DNA of 64,000 nt from Candidatus Rifleibacteriota bacterium (GTDB taxonomy: Bacteria > Muiribacteriota > Ozemobacteria > Ozemobacterales > Ozemobacteraceae). The first letter of the stretch is position 1, and each line of letters begins with the position of its first letter. Position numbers and translations under genes: made by a program. Shown here piece after piece: positions 53,197 through 60,594 of the stretch. The notes beneath the pieces were generated by a model. The model worked only from the letters and a program-made list of their open reading frames with translations, was not told the origin of the DNA and made no database searches. The stretch covers positions 1 through 64,000 of the forward strand of contig JADFXM010000031.1 in assembly GCA_015233565.1 (NCBI GenBank), read 5' to 3'.

Positions 53197-55908
53197 ATGA
53201 CTTGGAGAAATCGGCCGTTTGGAATTTTGTTCCGAACAGTTAGTTTTTTTCTTCTCGTGATGATTATTTCCCTGGGTTCTTTTGCCGTCTTCATTTGGCC
53301 ACTCCTGAGAAATACTCTCGAAAAAAGTCTTGAGAAGCAGGCTAGGACTCTAAGTTCATCGGTAGCACAAGTTATTATTTCTTCGATCGTTACGGAGGAT
53401 TTTGGCACAGCTGTTGAACATTGCACGAAAGTTCTTTCTGAAACTGAAATGGTTAGATATATTGTTGTTACACGGAAAGATGGTTTTTCTTTAGTACATT
53501 TCCCCGGAGGATGGCGTCAGGAAACTCTTCAAGGGAGATGGAATCCCCCGGAAAATTTCATTGCAAGCGGGGGAATCTGTAAGAATGAACTTGGGCAAGA
53601 TGAAGAAGTATATTCATTTTCATCTCCTCTAAAATATTTCAATATTGATTGGGGAGCTATCCACATAGGAATTTCGATTTTTTCCTATCAGAAAGATCTG
53701 CGAAAGATTTTCCGTTCAACTGTTTTAATGATTGTAATCTGTGTTATTGGTGGAATGTTTTTGTCAATTTTCTTTTCCCGCCGATTGGTTCGTCCTTTGC
53801 ATCTTCTTGAAAATTTCGTCGGGTCGGTTTCCAGCGGAAATATCTCTGCACGAATTCAAATAAAAACAAGTGATGAAATAGAAAACCTCGCCAATGCCTT
53901 TAATCAGATGCTCGATGCGCTTGAGAAAAGTCGTGAAGAGCTGATTACAGCTGAAGAATATGCCTACAATGTAATTCGCTCAATTCGGGACATGGTTTTT
54001 GTACTTTCTCCATCAGGTGAAATAACACGTGTTAACGAGGAAACGATTTTGGCATTAGGGTATCCTGAGGAAAAAATCCTGGGACAGCCATTTAGCCAGT
54101 ACATTTCAAATGAAAGTGGAATATTTCGCTTTACCTGGGACAAACTCATCGCTGAGGGACGCTTGTACAATCATGAACTGAGTATTCTTTGCAAGGATGG
54201 AAAGACAATTTCAACCTTGTTTTCCGGAACTGTTATGACAGATAAATCGGGAAAACAGATTGGAGTTGTTGTTATTGTAAAGGATATTTCTGAACTTAGG
54301 AAGGCCCAAGTTCAATTGATAAAAGCTATGAAAGAAGCTGAAGAAGCCAACAGGGCAAAAAGCGATTTTTTGCGTAATGTAAGCCATGAACTTCGTACTC
54401 CAATGAACGGAATCCTTGGAATGACCGAATTCCTCTTAGATACTAAATTAACAGATGAACAGCGAAGATTCACCCAGATGTGTAGGATGAGTGGGCAAAA
54501 TCTTCTTGATATCATTAATGATGTCCTTGATTTTTCGAATATTGAAGCGGGAAAGTTAAAAATCGAAAATATGGCTTTCGATCTTCGAATGACCGTTGAA
54601 GATTCAGTTGAGTTAATTTCCACCAGAGCCCATGAGAAGGGGATTGAAATCGGGTTACTTATCGACGAGGAAGTAGGAGGCCAGTTCATCGGAGATCCCG
54701 GAAGAATCAGGCAGATTCTTTTAAACCTCCTGGGAAATGCGGTTAAGTTCACAAAAAAGGGTGAAGTTTTCATTCATTTGAAAAATAAATTTGATGATGA
54801 TTGTTCAAGCCTTCTTGAAGCCTCTATTACAGATACTGGAATTGGAATTCCCAAGGAATGCAGAGATAGACTTTTCCTGGCATTCTCTCAAGCTGATGGC
54901 TCTCATACCAGGCAATTTGGAGGGGCTGGCCTTGGATTAGTCATTGCCAGAAGCCTTATTGAAATGATGCACGGCGAAATTGGATTTGAAAGTACTGAAG
55001 GAGTGGGTTCAAAGTTCTGGTTTACAATTCGTCTGGAAAAACAGCGGAGCCCTGTTCCTAAATTCCTTGTTCAACCTGAAATTGTAAAAGGTGCCAAAAT
55101 ACTTGTTGTTGATGACCATCCAATTCATAGAAAAATTATTGGAGAGTATTTGACTTCCTGGGAATGCAAATTCGCCGAAGCTTTTTCCCCTTCAGGTGCA
55201 TTGGAGCTTCTTAGAAAAGCTGCTTCAGAAAACGACCCTTTTCAGGTTGCAATTGTTGACTTTTCCATGTCTTTGCCTGATGTAAGCTTATTTTGCCAGA
55301 TTTTAAAAAATGATGAAGCTTTGAAAGACACTCTTATGATCCTTTTGACTTCAATCGGAAAACGAGGCGACGCAATGAAGATGCGGGACATTGGGTTTAA
55401 AGCCTACCTGACAAAACCAATCAGACATTTTCAGCTTTTCGAATGTCTTTCAACTGTCCTTGCTTCATCAAATCACAAGTTAGATGTTCCAATTATTACA
55501 AAATACTCCCTGGCTGAAAAAAAGAAACAGAGTTATCGAATCCTTATGGCTCTCGACGATTTCCAGGAAACCAAAAGATTGCAAAAGATGATAGAGAAAA
55601 ATGGATACTGTTCTGAACTTGTAGAAAACGGTATGGGATTGGTGAACGCGGTTAAGTCTTCCAATTTCGATTTAGTTTTTATAGATGTTTCTTTTTCCGA
55701 AGTGGATGCTAAAGAAATAACTAAAATGATACGAAATTTGGAGAATGTCTCGAATAAACATCTTTCAGTTATTTTGTTGACTGGCTTGTTGACTATCGAA
55801 GCTCGGGAACAGCTCCTTTCCATCGGAATGGATGAATATTTGGAAAAACCCGTTCGACAAAAAGAGCTTCAGGCCATTTTGCTGAAATTCCTCCCTTCAG
55901 GGGAGTAA
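53197..55908 (+). CDS. Membrane hybrid histidine kinase with two receivers
   Basis: A 903-residue kinase. ATG 53197 follows GGAG and begins MTWRNRPFGILFRTVSFFLL; the frame extends to 53134 without a site. Transmembrane helices near 9-35 and 183-205 bracket a ~145-residue periplasmic domain. Then HAMP (about 206-258), PAS (about 265-380), HisKA with His397 (RNVSHELRTPMNG), HATPase (LGNAVKFTKKGE, DTGIGIPKE, GGAGLGLVIARSL), receiver 1 (ILVVDDHPIHRK, VAIVDFSMSLPD) and receiver 2 (ILMALDDFQETK, LVFIDVSFSEVD, LEKPVRQ). Receiver 1 has a non-canonical DFSMSLPDVS active loop. There is no HPt domain or DNA-binding output, so a partner elsewhere is needed. The periplasmic part may contact the adjacent PhnD-like protein. 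Confidence 0.92.
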   Translation: MTWRNRPFGILFRTVSFFLLVMIISLGSFAVFIWPLLRNTLEKSLEKQARTLSSSVAQVIISSIVTEDFGTAVEHCTKVLSETEMVRYIVVTRKDGFSLVHFPGGWRQETLQGRWNPPENFIASGGICKNELGQDEEVYSFSSPLKYFNIDWGAIHIGISIFSYQKDLRKIFRSTVLMIVICVIGGMFLSIFFSRRLVRPLHLLENFVGSVSSGNISARIQIKTSDEIENLANAFNQMLDALEKSREELITAEEYAYNVIRSIRDMVFVLSPSGEITRVNEETILALGYPEEKILGQPFSQYISNESGIFRFTWDKLIAEGRLYNHELSILCKDGKTISTLFSGTVMTDKSGKQIGVVVIVKDISELRKAQVQLIKAMKEAEEANRAKSDFLRNVSHELRTPMNGILGMTEFLLDTKLTDEQRRFTQMCRMSGQNLLDIINDVLDFSNIEAGKLKIENMAFDLRMTVEDSVELISTRAHEKGIEIGLLIDEEVGGQFIGDPGRIRQILLNLLGNAVKFTKKGEVFIHLKNKFDDDCSSLLEASITDTGIGIPKECRDRLFLAFSQADGSHTRQFGGAGLGLVIARSLIEMMHGEIGFESTEGVGSKFWFTIRLEKQRSPVPKFLVQPEIVKGAKILVVDDHPIHRKIIGEYLTSWECKFAEAFSPSGALELLRKAASENDPFQVAIVDFSMSLPDVSLFCQILKNDEALKDTLMILLTSIGKRGDAMKMRDIGFKAYLTKPIRHFQLFECLSTVLASSNHKLDVPIITKYSLAEKKKQSYRILMALDDFQETKRLQKMIEKNGYCSELVENGMGLVNAVKSSNFDLVFIDVSFSEVDAKEITKMIRNLENVSNKHLSVILLTGLLTIEAREQLLSIGMDEYLEKPVRQKELQAILLKFLPSGE

Positions 55909-56012
55909 TACCAATCCCACAAAATAATAACCTAACTTTTTTGACGGCTTACAGTGCCAGAGGCTTGATCAAACCTATAAATTTGCGTGAGTATTTTTAA
56001 TTATTGGTATAA
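55906..56012. repeat. Possible short element with TAATACCAAT ends
   Basis: TAATACCAATCCCA begins at 55906, overlapping the kinase stop codon, and an inverted ATTGGTATAA lies at 56003-56012, itself part of a palindrome ATTGGTATAATACCAAT (56003-56019). The left end equals that at 46959. The remaining gap to 56560 is AT-rich with nothing recognised. Confidence 0.4.
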
Positions 56013-56560
56013 TACCAATTTTATTAATCCGTAGGTATGCTTAAATCCTCCAAAAAAAGATTTTCCATAAAATCATTGGAAAGGTTTGGACGTTTTTCTG
56101 AATATTCAATTTTTTTCGAATAAGGTTGCTTCATCGCCTTTGGCTCCCAACGTTGTCGGAAAATTTCTTCAGCAGCCAAGAAGATTGAAACCCACGAACT
56201 AATTATGAATGATATAAAATCTTTTTAAAGAAGAAGTGCCACCAAAAAAGCGAAGTTGGTTAAATCGGATGTTCCATCTGCGCATGGTGCAGTGTTGAAG
56301 CAAATCAATGGGCAAAATTGGAGAATATTTTAAAAATTGGCACAAAACTTTTGAAACAATCTACAATAGTGATTTTCACTCAAATAAATTATGGCTACGC
56401 ACTTTTTCAAACTCGCTTTCTTTCTATTTTCTAGTGCTGATTTTAGATCATTTTCCCGTTGGAACATCAGTTAAATAAAAAAATCTTGCACTGTTAGAAT
56501 TTGGGCATTAATGCGTTTTTTCAGACTATTTTGAAAAAATATGCAATTTTTTTTTTTTTT

Positions 56561-56569
56561 TGTTATAAT
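56561..56569 (+). promoter_or_regulatory. Extended -10 promoter of the collagen-like gene
   Basis: TGTTATAAT is a perfect extended -10 (TGnTATAAT) behind a long T run, with no -35 at normal distance. It would start a transcript near 56576 with a ~198-base leader before the ATG at 56774. Confidence 0.5.
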
Positions 56570-56620
56570 TCTTTCTTGGAAGTTCCTCCATCAGGAAAAG
56601 TTGCCGGGAGGTGTCGAGGA

Positions 56621-56710
56621 ATGAAACGCTCTAAAGATGTCAGCTCACCGGGGTCGAAACCGTTGTTTACTTATGGTGATTATCCAGCAGCTTATGCTAG
56701 AAAACCATGA
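56621..56710 (+). CDS. Possible 29-residue leader peptide
   Basis: ATG 56621 has GGGAGG at nine bases and encodes 29 residues (MKRSKDVSSPGSKPLFTYGD and nine more) ending 63 bases before the collagen-like gene. Just before it, TTCCT and AGGAA form a hairpin, and TCCTCC (56584-56589) could pair with the GGGAGG. It may be a regulatory leader peptide or part of a structured RNA; either is tentative. Confidence 0.35.
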   Translation: MKRSKDVSSPGSKPLFTYGDYPAAYARKP

Positions 56711-56773
56711 CTGATTCAATATATTTTTTGTTCTACAAACGAGAGAAAAAAAAATTATTATAAGGATCATTTT

Positions 56774-58993
56774 ATGAAACGTTTTATTTTTCTGTGTTTA
56801 TTTTGTGCCCTAATCTTTTTTGTGGCCTGCAACTCCGGGGGTGGGGGCGGGTCTGGAAATCCGATTAGTCCGTTAAATTCCCTTTCAACCCCAAGTGGGA
56901 ACTGTGCCTTGTCTGGGAAAATCTCCGGAACCGGAAGCCTTGGAAACATCAAAGTTTATTTGTGTCCTGTTGATTCTGATGGTCCTCCAGCGGTGTATGA
57001 TATTCGAGGCGCCCTAAGAATGGATCAACAGGCAGCTTATTATCAATCATTAACAAATAACAATGGAGAATTTACTTTCACAAATATTGCAACCGGTACA
57101 TATAATTTGATTGCCCAGAGAAGTCGATTTGAAAGTGCGGTTGTTCAAAATGTTTCTCTTTCGGTACAAGCAAATACAGTTGATCTGGGAGATGTAAAGT
57201 TAACTCCCACCGGAGAAGTTGCCGGTTCAATTCAACAGGATGGGGTTGCAAAACCCGGGGTAATTGCTTATATTAAAGGAACTTCATTTGCAGCATTTTC
57301 CAATGATCAGGGCACTTTCGTGATTTCGGGAGTCCCAGTTGGAAATTATTCAATTAGCGTTTTCTATCCAAGTCTCAAAGCGATTAATGTTCCTACAGTT
57401 TCTGTATTAGCAGCACAATCTGCAACTATATCCAGCATAATTACATTGATTCGTGATGATTCCTTCTTCTCAGGATACAGTATTTTATGGAAAGGAAGTT
57501 TTTCATCAAATTCAGACCCTGCACTTCAGAACCCCCAGAAAAACTGGGGATATTACAATATAGCCGACAAAAAATCGTATATTTTTGATGGTTCAAATTG
57601 GCAAATCTTGACAATCGATGGTGCAACCGGGGCAACTGGTGCTCAGGGGGCAACCGGAGTTCAGGGGGCAAGCGGAGTTCAGGGAGTTACAGGTGCGACC
57701 GGAGCCAATGGCGCAAGTATTATTTGGAAGGGCTCTTTGGCAAATAATCCAACCTCTCCAGTAATAAATTGGGCTTATTATAATCTCACGTCTCAAAAGG
57801 CTTATATTTATGATGGAACCACCTGGAATGTTCTTGCCCAGGATGGCTCAATAGGCGCAGTCGGAGCTACCGGTTCAACCGGCGCGGCGGGAGCAAGCAT
57901 TGCCTGGAAGGGCTCACTATCTGTCGCCCCCGCGTCTCCGTCGCTGAATTGGGGTTATTATAATACAATTTTGAAAAAATCCGAAATTTATGATGGATTT
58001 GGTTGGCAGACATTAGCAGTAGATGGGGTAATTGGGCAACAAGGTCCGACAGGCCCTACAGGCTCTACAGGCTCTACAGGCTCTACAGGCTCTACAGGCT
58101 CTACAGGTTCTACCGGTTCTACAGGTTCTACAGGGAGTACCGGTTCTACAGGCCCTACAGGCTCCCAAGGAATTGGAATAATCTGGAAGGGATCTTCAGC
58201 AACTCCTCCCGACGGCGCACTTGTTAACTGGGCTTATTATAATACTTCCACAAAAAAATCATATTTGTATGACGGAAGCGATTGGCAAATCCTTAGCCAG
58301 GATGGAAATGATGGCGCTGTTGGCCCCACTGGAGTGGGTCTCAAAGGCGACACCGGTTCGACAGGTTCCACAGGCTCTACAGGTGTTGCTGGCCCAGTCG
58401 GCCTCCAAGGCAACACCGGAAACACAGGCCCCACCGGCCCCCAAGGCAACACAGGAGACACAGGTCCAACCGGTCCCATAGGCCCAACCGGCTACTCAGG
58501 TAACACAGGCCCCACCGGTCCCCTGGGCCCGACAGGCTACACAGGTTCCACTGGTGTGACAGGTGTAACTGGTCCTACAGGAGCAACAGGCCGCACTGGA
58601 GCGACGGGTCCAACAGGTGCTACTGGTTCGACAGGCCCAACAGGTGTGACGGGTATGACTGGTCCAACAGGTGCTTCCGGCGATACTGGTGATACAGGCC
58701 CCACAGGCTCCACGGGTAGGACAGGTTCCACAGGTGCAACGGGTTCCACAGGTGCAACGGGTTCCACAGGCGCAACGGGTTCCACAGGCGCAACGGGTTC
58801 CACAGGTGCAACAGGCCCCACCGGCACCACAGGCACCACAGGTCCCAAAGGCCCGACAGGCGATATGGGCACTACCGGTGCTTCCGGCGAAACTGGTGAT
58901 ATAGGCACCACAGGCCCCACAGGCCCCACAGGCCCAGAAGGCCCCTCAGGCGCTGCAGACGGTGCAATTGAAAAAGGCTGGAGTTATGCCTGA
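56774..58993 (+). CDS. Collagen-like surface lipoprotein
   Basis: A 739-residue protein. Signal peptide MKRFIFLCLFCALIFFVA ends at a lipobox Cys (VACN). Residues about 45-225 contain two carboxypeptidase-regulatory-like beta domains (NNGEFTFTNIATGTYNLIAQ; GVIAYIKGTSFAAFSNDQG). Four modules of about 45 residues follow (IIWKGS...NWAYYN...KSYIYDG..WQ.LAQDG), separated by Gly-X-Y tracts. A C-terminal ~230-residue collagen-like region of G-[PS]-T, G-A-T and similar triplets is nearly uninterrupted. The end, DGAIEKGWSYA, is not collagenous. Trimeric rod and surface display are inferred from the repeat. DNA in 58040-58160 and about 58730-58810 is built of 9- and 18-bp tandem repeats, so length should vary in frame. 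Confidence 0.88.
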   Translation: MKRFIFLCLFCALIFFVACNSGGGGGSGNPISPLNSLSTPSGNCALSGKISGTGSLGNIKVYLCPVDSDGPPAVYDIRGALRMDQQAAYYQSLTNNNGEFTFTNIATGTYNLIAQRSRFESAVVQNVSLSVQANTVDLGDVKLTPTGEVAGSIQQDGVAKPGVIAYIKGTSFAAFSNDQGTFVISGVPVGNYSISVFYPSLKAINVPTVSVLAAQSATISSIITLIRDDSFFSGYSILWKGSFSSNSDPALQNPQKNWGYYNIADKKSYIFDGSNWQILTIDGATGATGAQGATGVQGASGVQGVTGATGANGASIIWKGSLANNPTSPVINWAYYNLTSQKAYIYDGTTWNVLAQDGSIGAVGATGSTGAAGASIAWKGSLSVAPASPSLNWGYYNTILKKSEIYDGFGWQTLAVDGVIGQQGPTGPTGSTGSTGSTGSTGSTGSTGSTGSTGSTGSTGPTGSQGIGIIWKGSSATPPDGALVNWAYYNTSTKKSYLYDGSDWQILSQDGNDGAVGPTGVGLKGDTGSTGSTGSTGVAGPVGLQGNTGNTGPTGPQGNTGDTGPTGPIGPTGYSGNTGPTGPLGPTGYTGSTGVTGVTGPTGATGRTGATGPTGATGSTGPTGVTGMTGPTGASGDTGDTGPTGSTGRTGSTGATGSTGATGSTGATGSTGATGSTGATGPTGTTGTTGPKGPTGDMGTTGASGETGDIGTTGPTGPTGPEGPSGAADGAIEKGWSYA

Positions 58994-58999
58994 TTGCTC

Positions 59000-59206
59000 A
59001 GCCAATCCCACCCTTTCGTGGGATTGGCTATGGTAACCACATAGCTAGAAAATTGAGATTGGTTGGCTGTCCCCTCGTGACGGCCAACCAGGAGCTCAGA
59101 ATAAGTGGATATCGCAGAACATGTCGACCTAAATTGATTTCAGCGATATCCATTTTTTGTTTGTGAAAAGTTCAGCCTCGCTTTGGCGATCAACCAAAGC
59201 GAGGCT
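59000..59206. repeat. Cluster of four strong hairpins
   Basis: Four different inverted repeats stand in a row: AGCCAATCCCAC/GTGGGATTGGCT (59000-59029, 12 bp perfect), GGTTGGCTGTC/GACGGCCAACC (about 59060-59089, one wobble), TGGATATCGC/GCGATATCCA (59106-59152, followed by T6) and AGCCTCGCTTTGG/CCAAAGCGAGGCT (59174-59206, 13 bp perfect). The first probably terminates the collagen-like transcript. Confidence 0.75.
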
Positions 59207-59248
59207 GTTCATCTATTCGGATCAGGTTTGCAGAGACCCTAATCCGCC

Positions 59249-59478
59249 TTAATCCGAAGTTCCAAGAAAAAAATGGCACCAAACAGAAATGGGATGATTA
59301 TTTGAGCCTATTCTTTCCTAAAAAAAACTGTCCATGTATTGTCTCGGAAATCATTATCCCAAGAGAGTACCCAAAGGTTTACACGGACAGAGTCTTTTTT
59401 TTGCAATCTGAATTTAACCATATTTCATTGATCCAATCAAAATCCCATCCATCTACCGAGTTTGGAACTTCGGATTAA
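59249..59478. repeat. MITE-like element 1 with 15-bp TTAA-containing ends
   Basis: TTAATCCGAAGTTCC (59249-59263) is exactly inverted at 59464-59478, 230 bases end to end. It shares the TTAA at 59475-59478 with element 2. No coding sequence is inside. Confidence 0.7.
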
Positions 59479-59701
59479 TCCGAAGTTCCCGAGTGAAAAA
59501 GCCATCTTGTTATGACCTGAAGCCAAAAAGAAGCCTTTTTTACCTGCTTTTTCTGTCCATGTAAATTTGACGCCTGAAAATAGCATTTGAAGATGGTTTC
59601 AAGGGTTTTCCTACTGTTCAGTAAAAACCGTCTGCAAAATGCCTTAAATTCGTTTACAGATCAGGATTTCAATAGATTTTGCGTCCGGAACTTCGGATTA
59701 A
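59475..59701. repeat. MITE-like element 2 with 15-bp TTAA-containing ends
   Basis: TTAATCCGAAGTTCC (59475-59489) is exactly inverted at 59687-59701, 227 bases. With element 1 it forms a perfect 26-bp palindrome at 59464-59489. CTGTCCATGTA occurs 78-79 bases from the left end in both elements, so they may share an origin. Confidence 0.7.
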
Positions 59702-59719
59702 TCATAAATCGCTAAATTT

Positions 59720-60283
59720 CTAGCTTTTCCCGATCGAAAAGGCTTCACCAAGGTATTTCCCAACCGTGTAGTATTTTCTTATTTCCGGTGCATAAATGAG
59801 AGGTTTGATTTTTTCCATATCGGGCAATTCCTTACTATCCAGACATTCATTATCAACTTTAACATCCATAATTTCCCCGATGAATTGAGTGTGGAGGCCT
59901 ATTTCAACGGTCTGAATTACCTTGCATTCCAAAATCATCGGAAATTCATCAAGGTAAGGAGCATCGACAAGGTTGCTTTTAATTGGAGTCAGCTTTTTAA
60001 CAGAAATCTTATCCTCGTCTCTACCAGAAACCATTCCGAAATAGTCAGCGAACTTTACCAAATTTTCGGAAGGAACATTGACAGTGAATGCTTTCTTTTC
60101 CATAAGATTTGAATAGGTTTCGGTTGCTTTTCTGAGAGATACTCCAACGCAGGGTGGCTTGGAACAACAAATTCCACCCCATGCTGCTGCCATTGCATTG
60201 GGTTTTCCATTTTTTCCCCATGTACAAATGACCCATGTGGGAGTAGGAAAAATAATTGTTTTAGGTCCAAATGATCTCTTCAT
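59720..60283 (-). CDS. Flavin reductase family (FMN-binding) protein
   Basis: A 187-residue protein of the flavin-reductase-like split-barrel family. The family pattern shows in VICTWGKNGKPNAMAAAWGG, VGVSLRKATETYSNLMEKKA and FTVNVPSENLVKFADYFGMV. It binds FMN and is expected to transfer electrons from NAD(P)H or another donor to flavin; several anaerobe homologues serve in oxygen or redox stress. No partner oxygenase or reductase is adjacent. The ribosome site is weak. Its stop lies close to the TTAA element, and no terminator is visible. Confidence 0.88.
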   Translation of the reverse strand: MKRSFGPKTIIFPTPTWVICTWGKNGKPNAMAAAWGGICCSKPPCVGVSLRKATETYSNLMEKKAFTVNVPSENLVKFADYFGMVSGRDEDKISVKKLTPIKSNLVDAPYLDEFPMILECKVIQTVEIGLHTQFIGEIMDVKVDNECLDSKELPDMEKIKPLIYAPEIRKYYTVGKYLGEAFSIGKS

Positions 60284-60594
60284 ACAGTTTTACGTAAAAT
60301 CTCTAACAATTTCGGTTTGATGTTCTCTGTGTATTTGCGAAAGAGCGAATCCATAAAGCTGAGCTTTGTCGAAAAGTGCCACCAAACCCTCTTTATTGAG
60401 ATACTACATCTTACCTCCTCTTGATTTTATTATGGCTCAAATACCCTTAAGTGGTCAGCGTATTTGGGAACCTACTTTTTTCTTTAGTGTCCTTAATTTT
60501 AATTGCTTAAAATCAATGCTGATTTTTGGAACAAAACGTTGAAATATCTGCCATTCCCAAGGCGGTTCTTTCTTCAGGGAGAATAAAACGGGGG
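60284..60594. other. Intergenic gap
   Basis: A 311-base AT-rich gap between two minus-strand genes. It should contain the flavin reductase promoter on the minus strand; I found no clear terminator, repeat or RNA. Confidence 0.5.

Noticed and set aside
56600..56710. Known riboswitch (c-di-GMP, SAM, ZTP, B12 types considered)
   Set aside because: No diagnostic core sequence of these classes could be matched, so I report only an unidentified leader.
58040..58160. CRISPR-like short repeats
   Set aside because: They are 9-bp in-frame collagen codon repeats without spacers.
58237..58929. Antisense open frames rich in Pro-Val across the collagen-like region
   Set aside because: They are the mirror of Gly-X-Y repeats on the other strand; low complexity only.
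59249..59701. Insertion sequence with transposase
   Set aside because: The elements are only ~230 bp with no coding frame, so they can only be non-autonomous or remnants.
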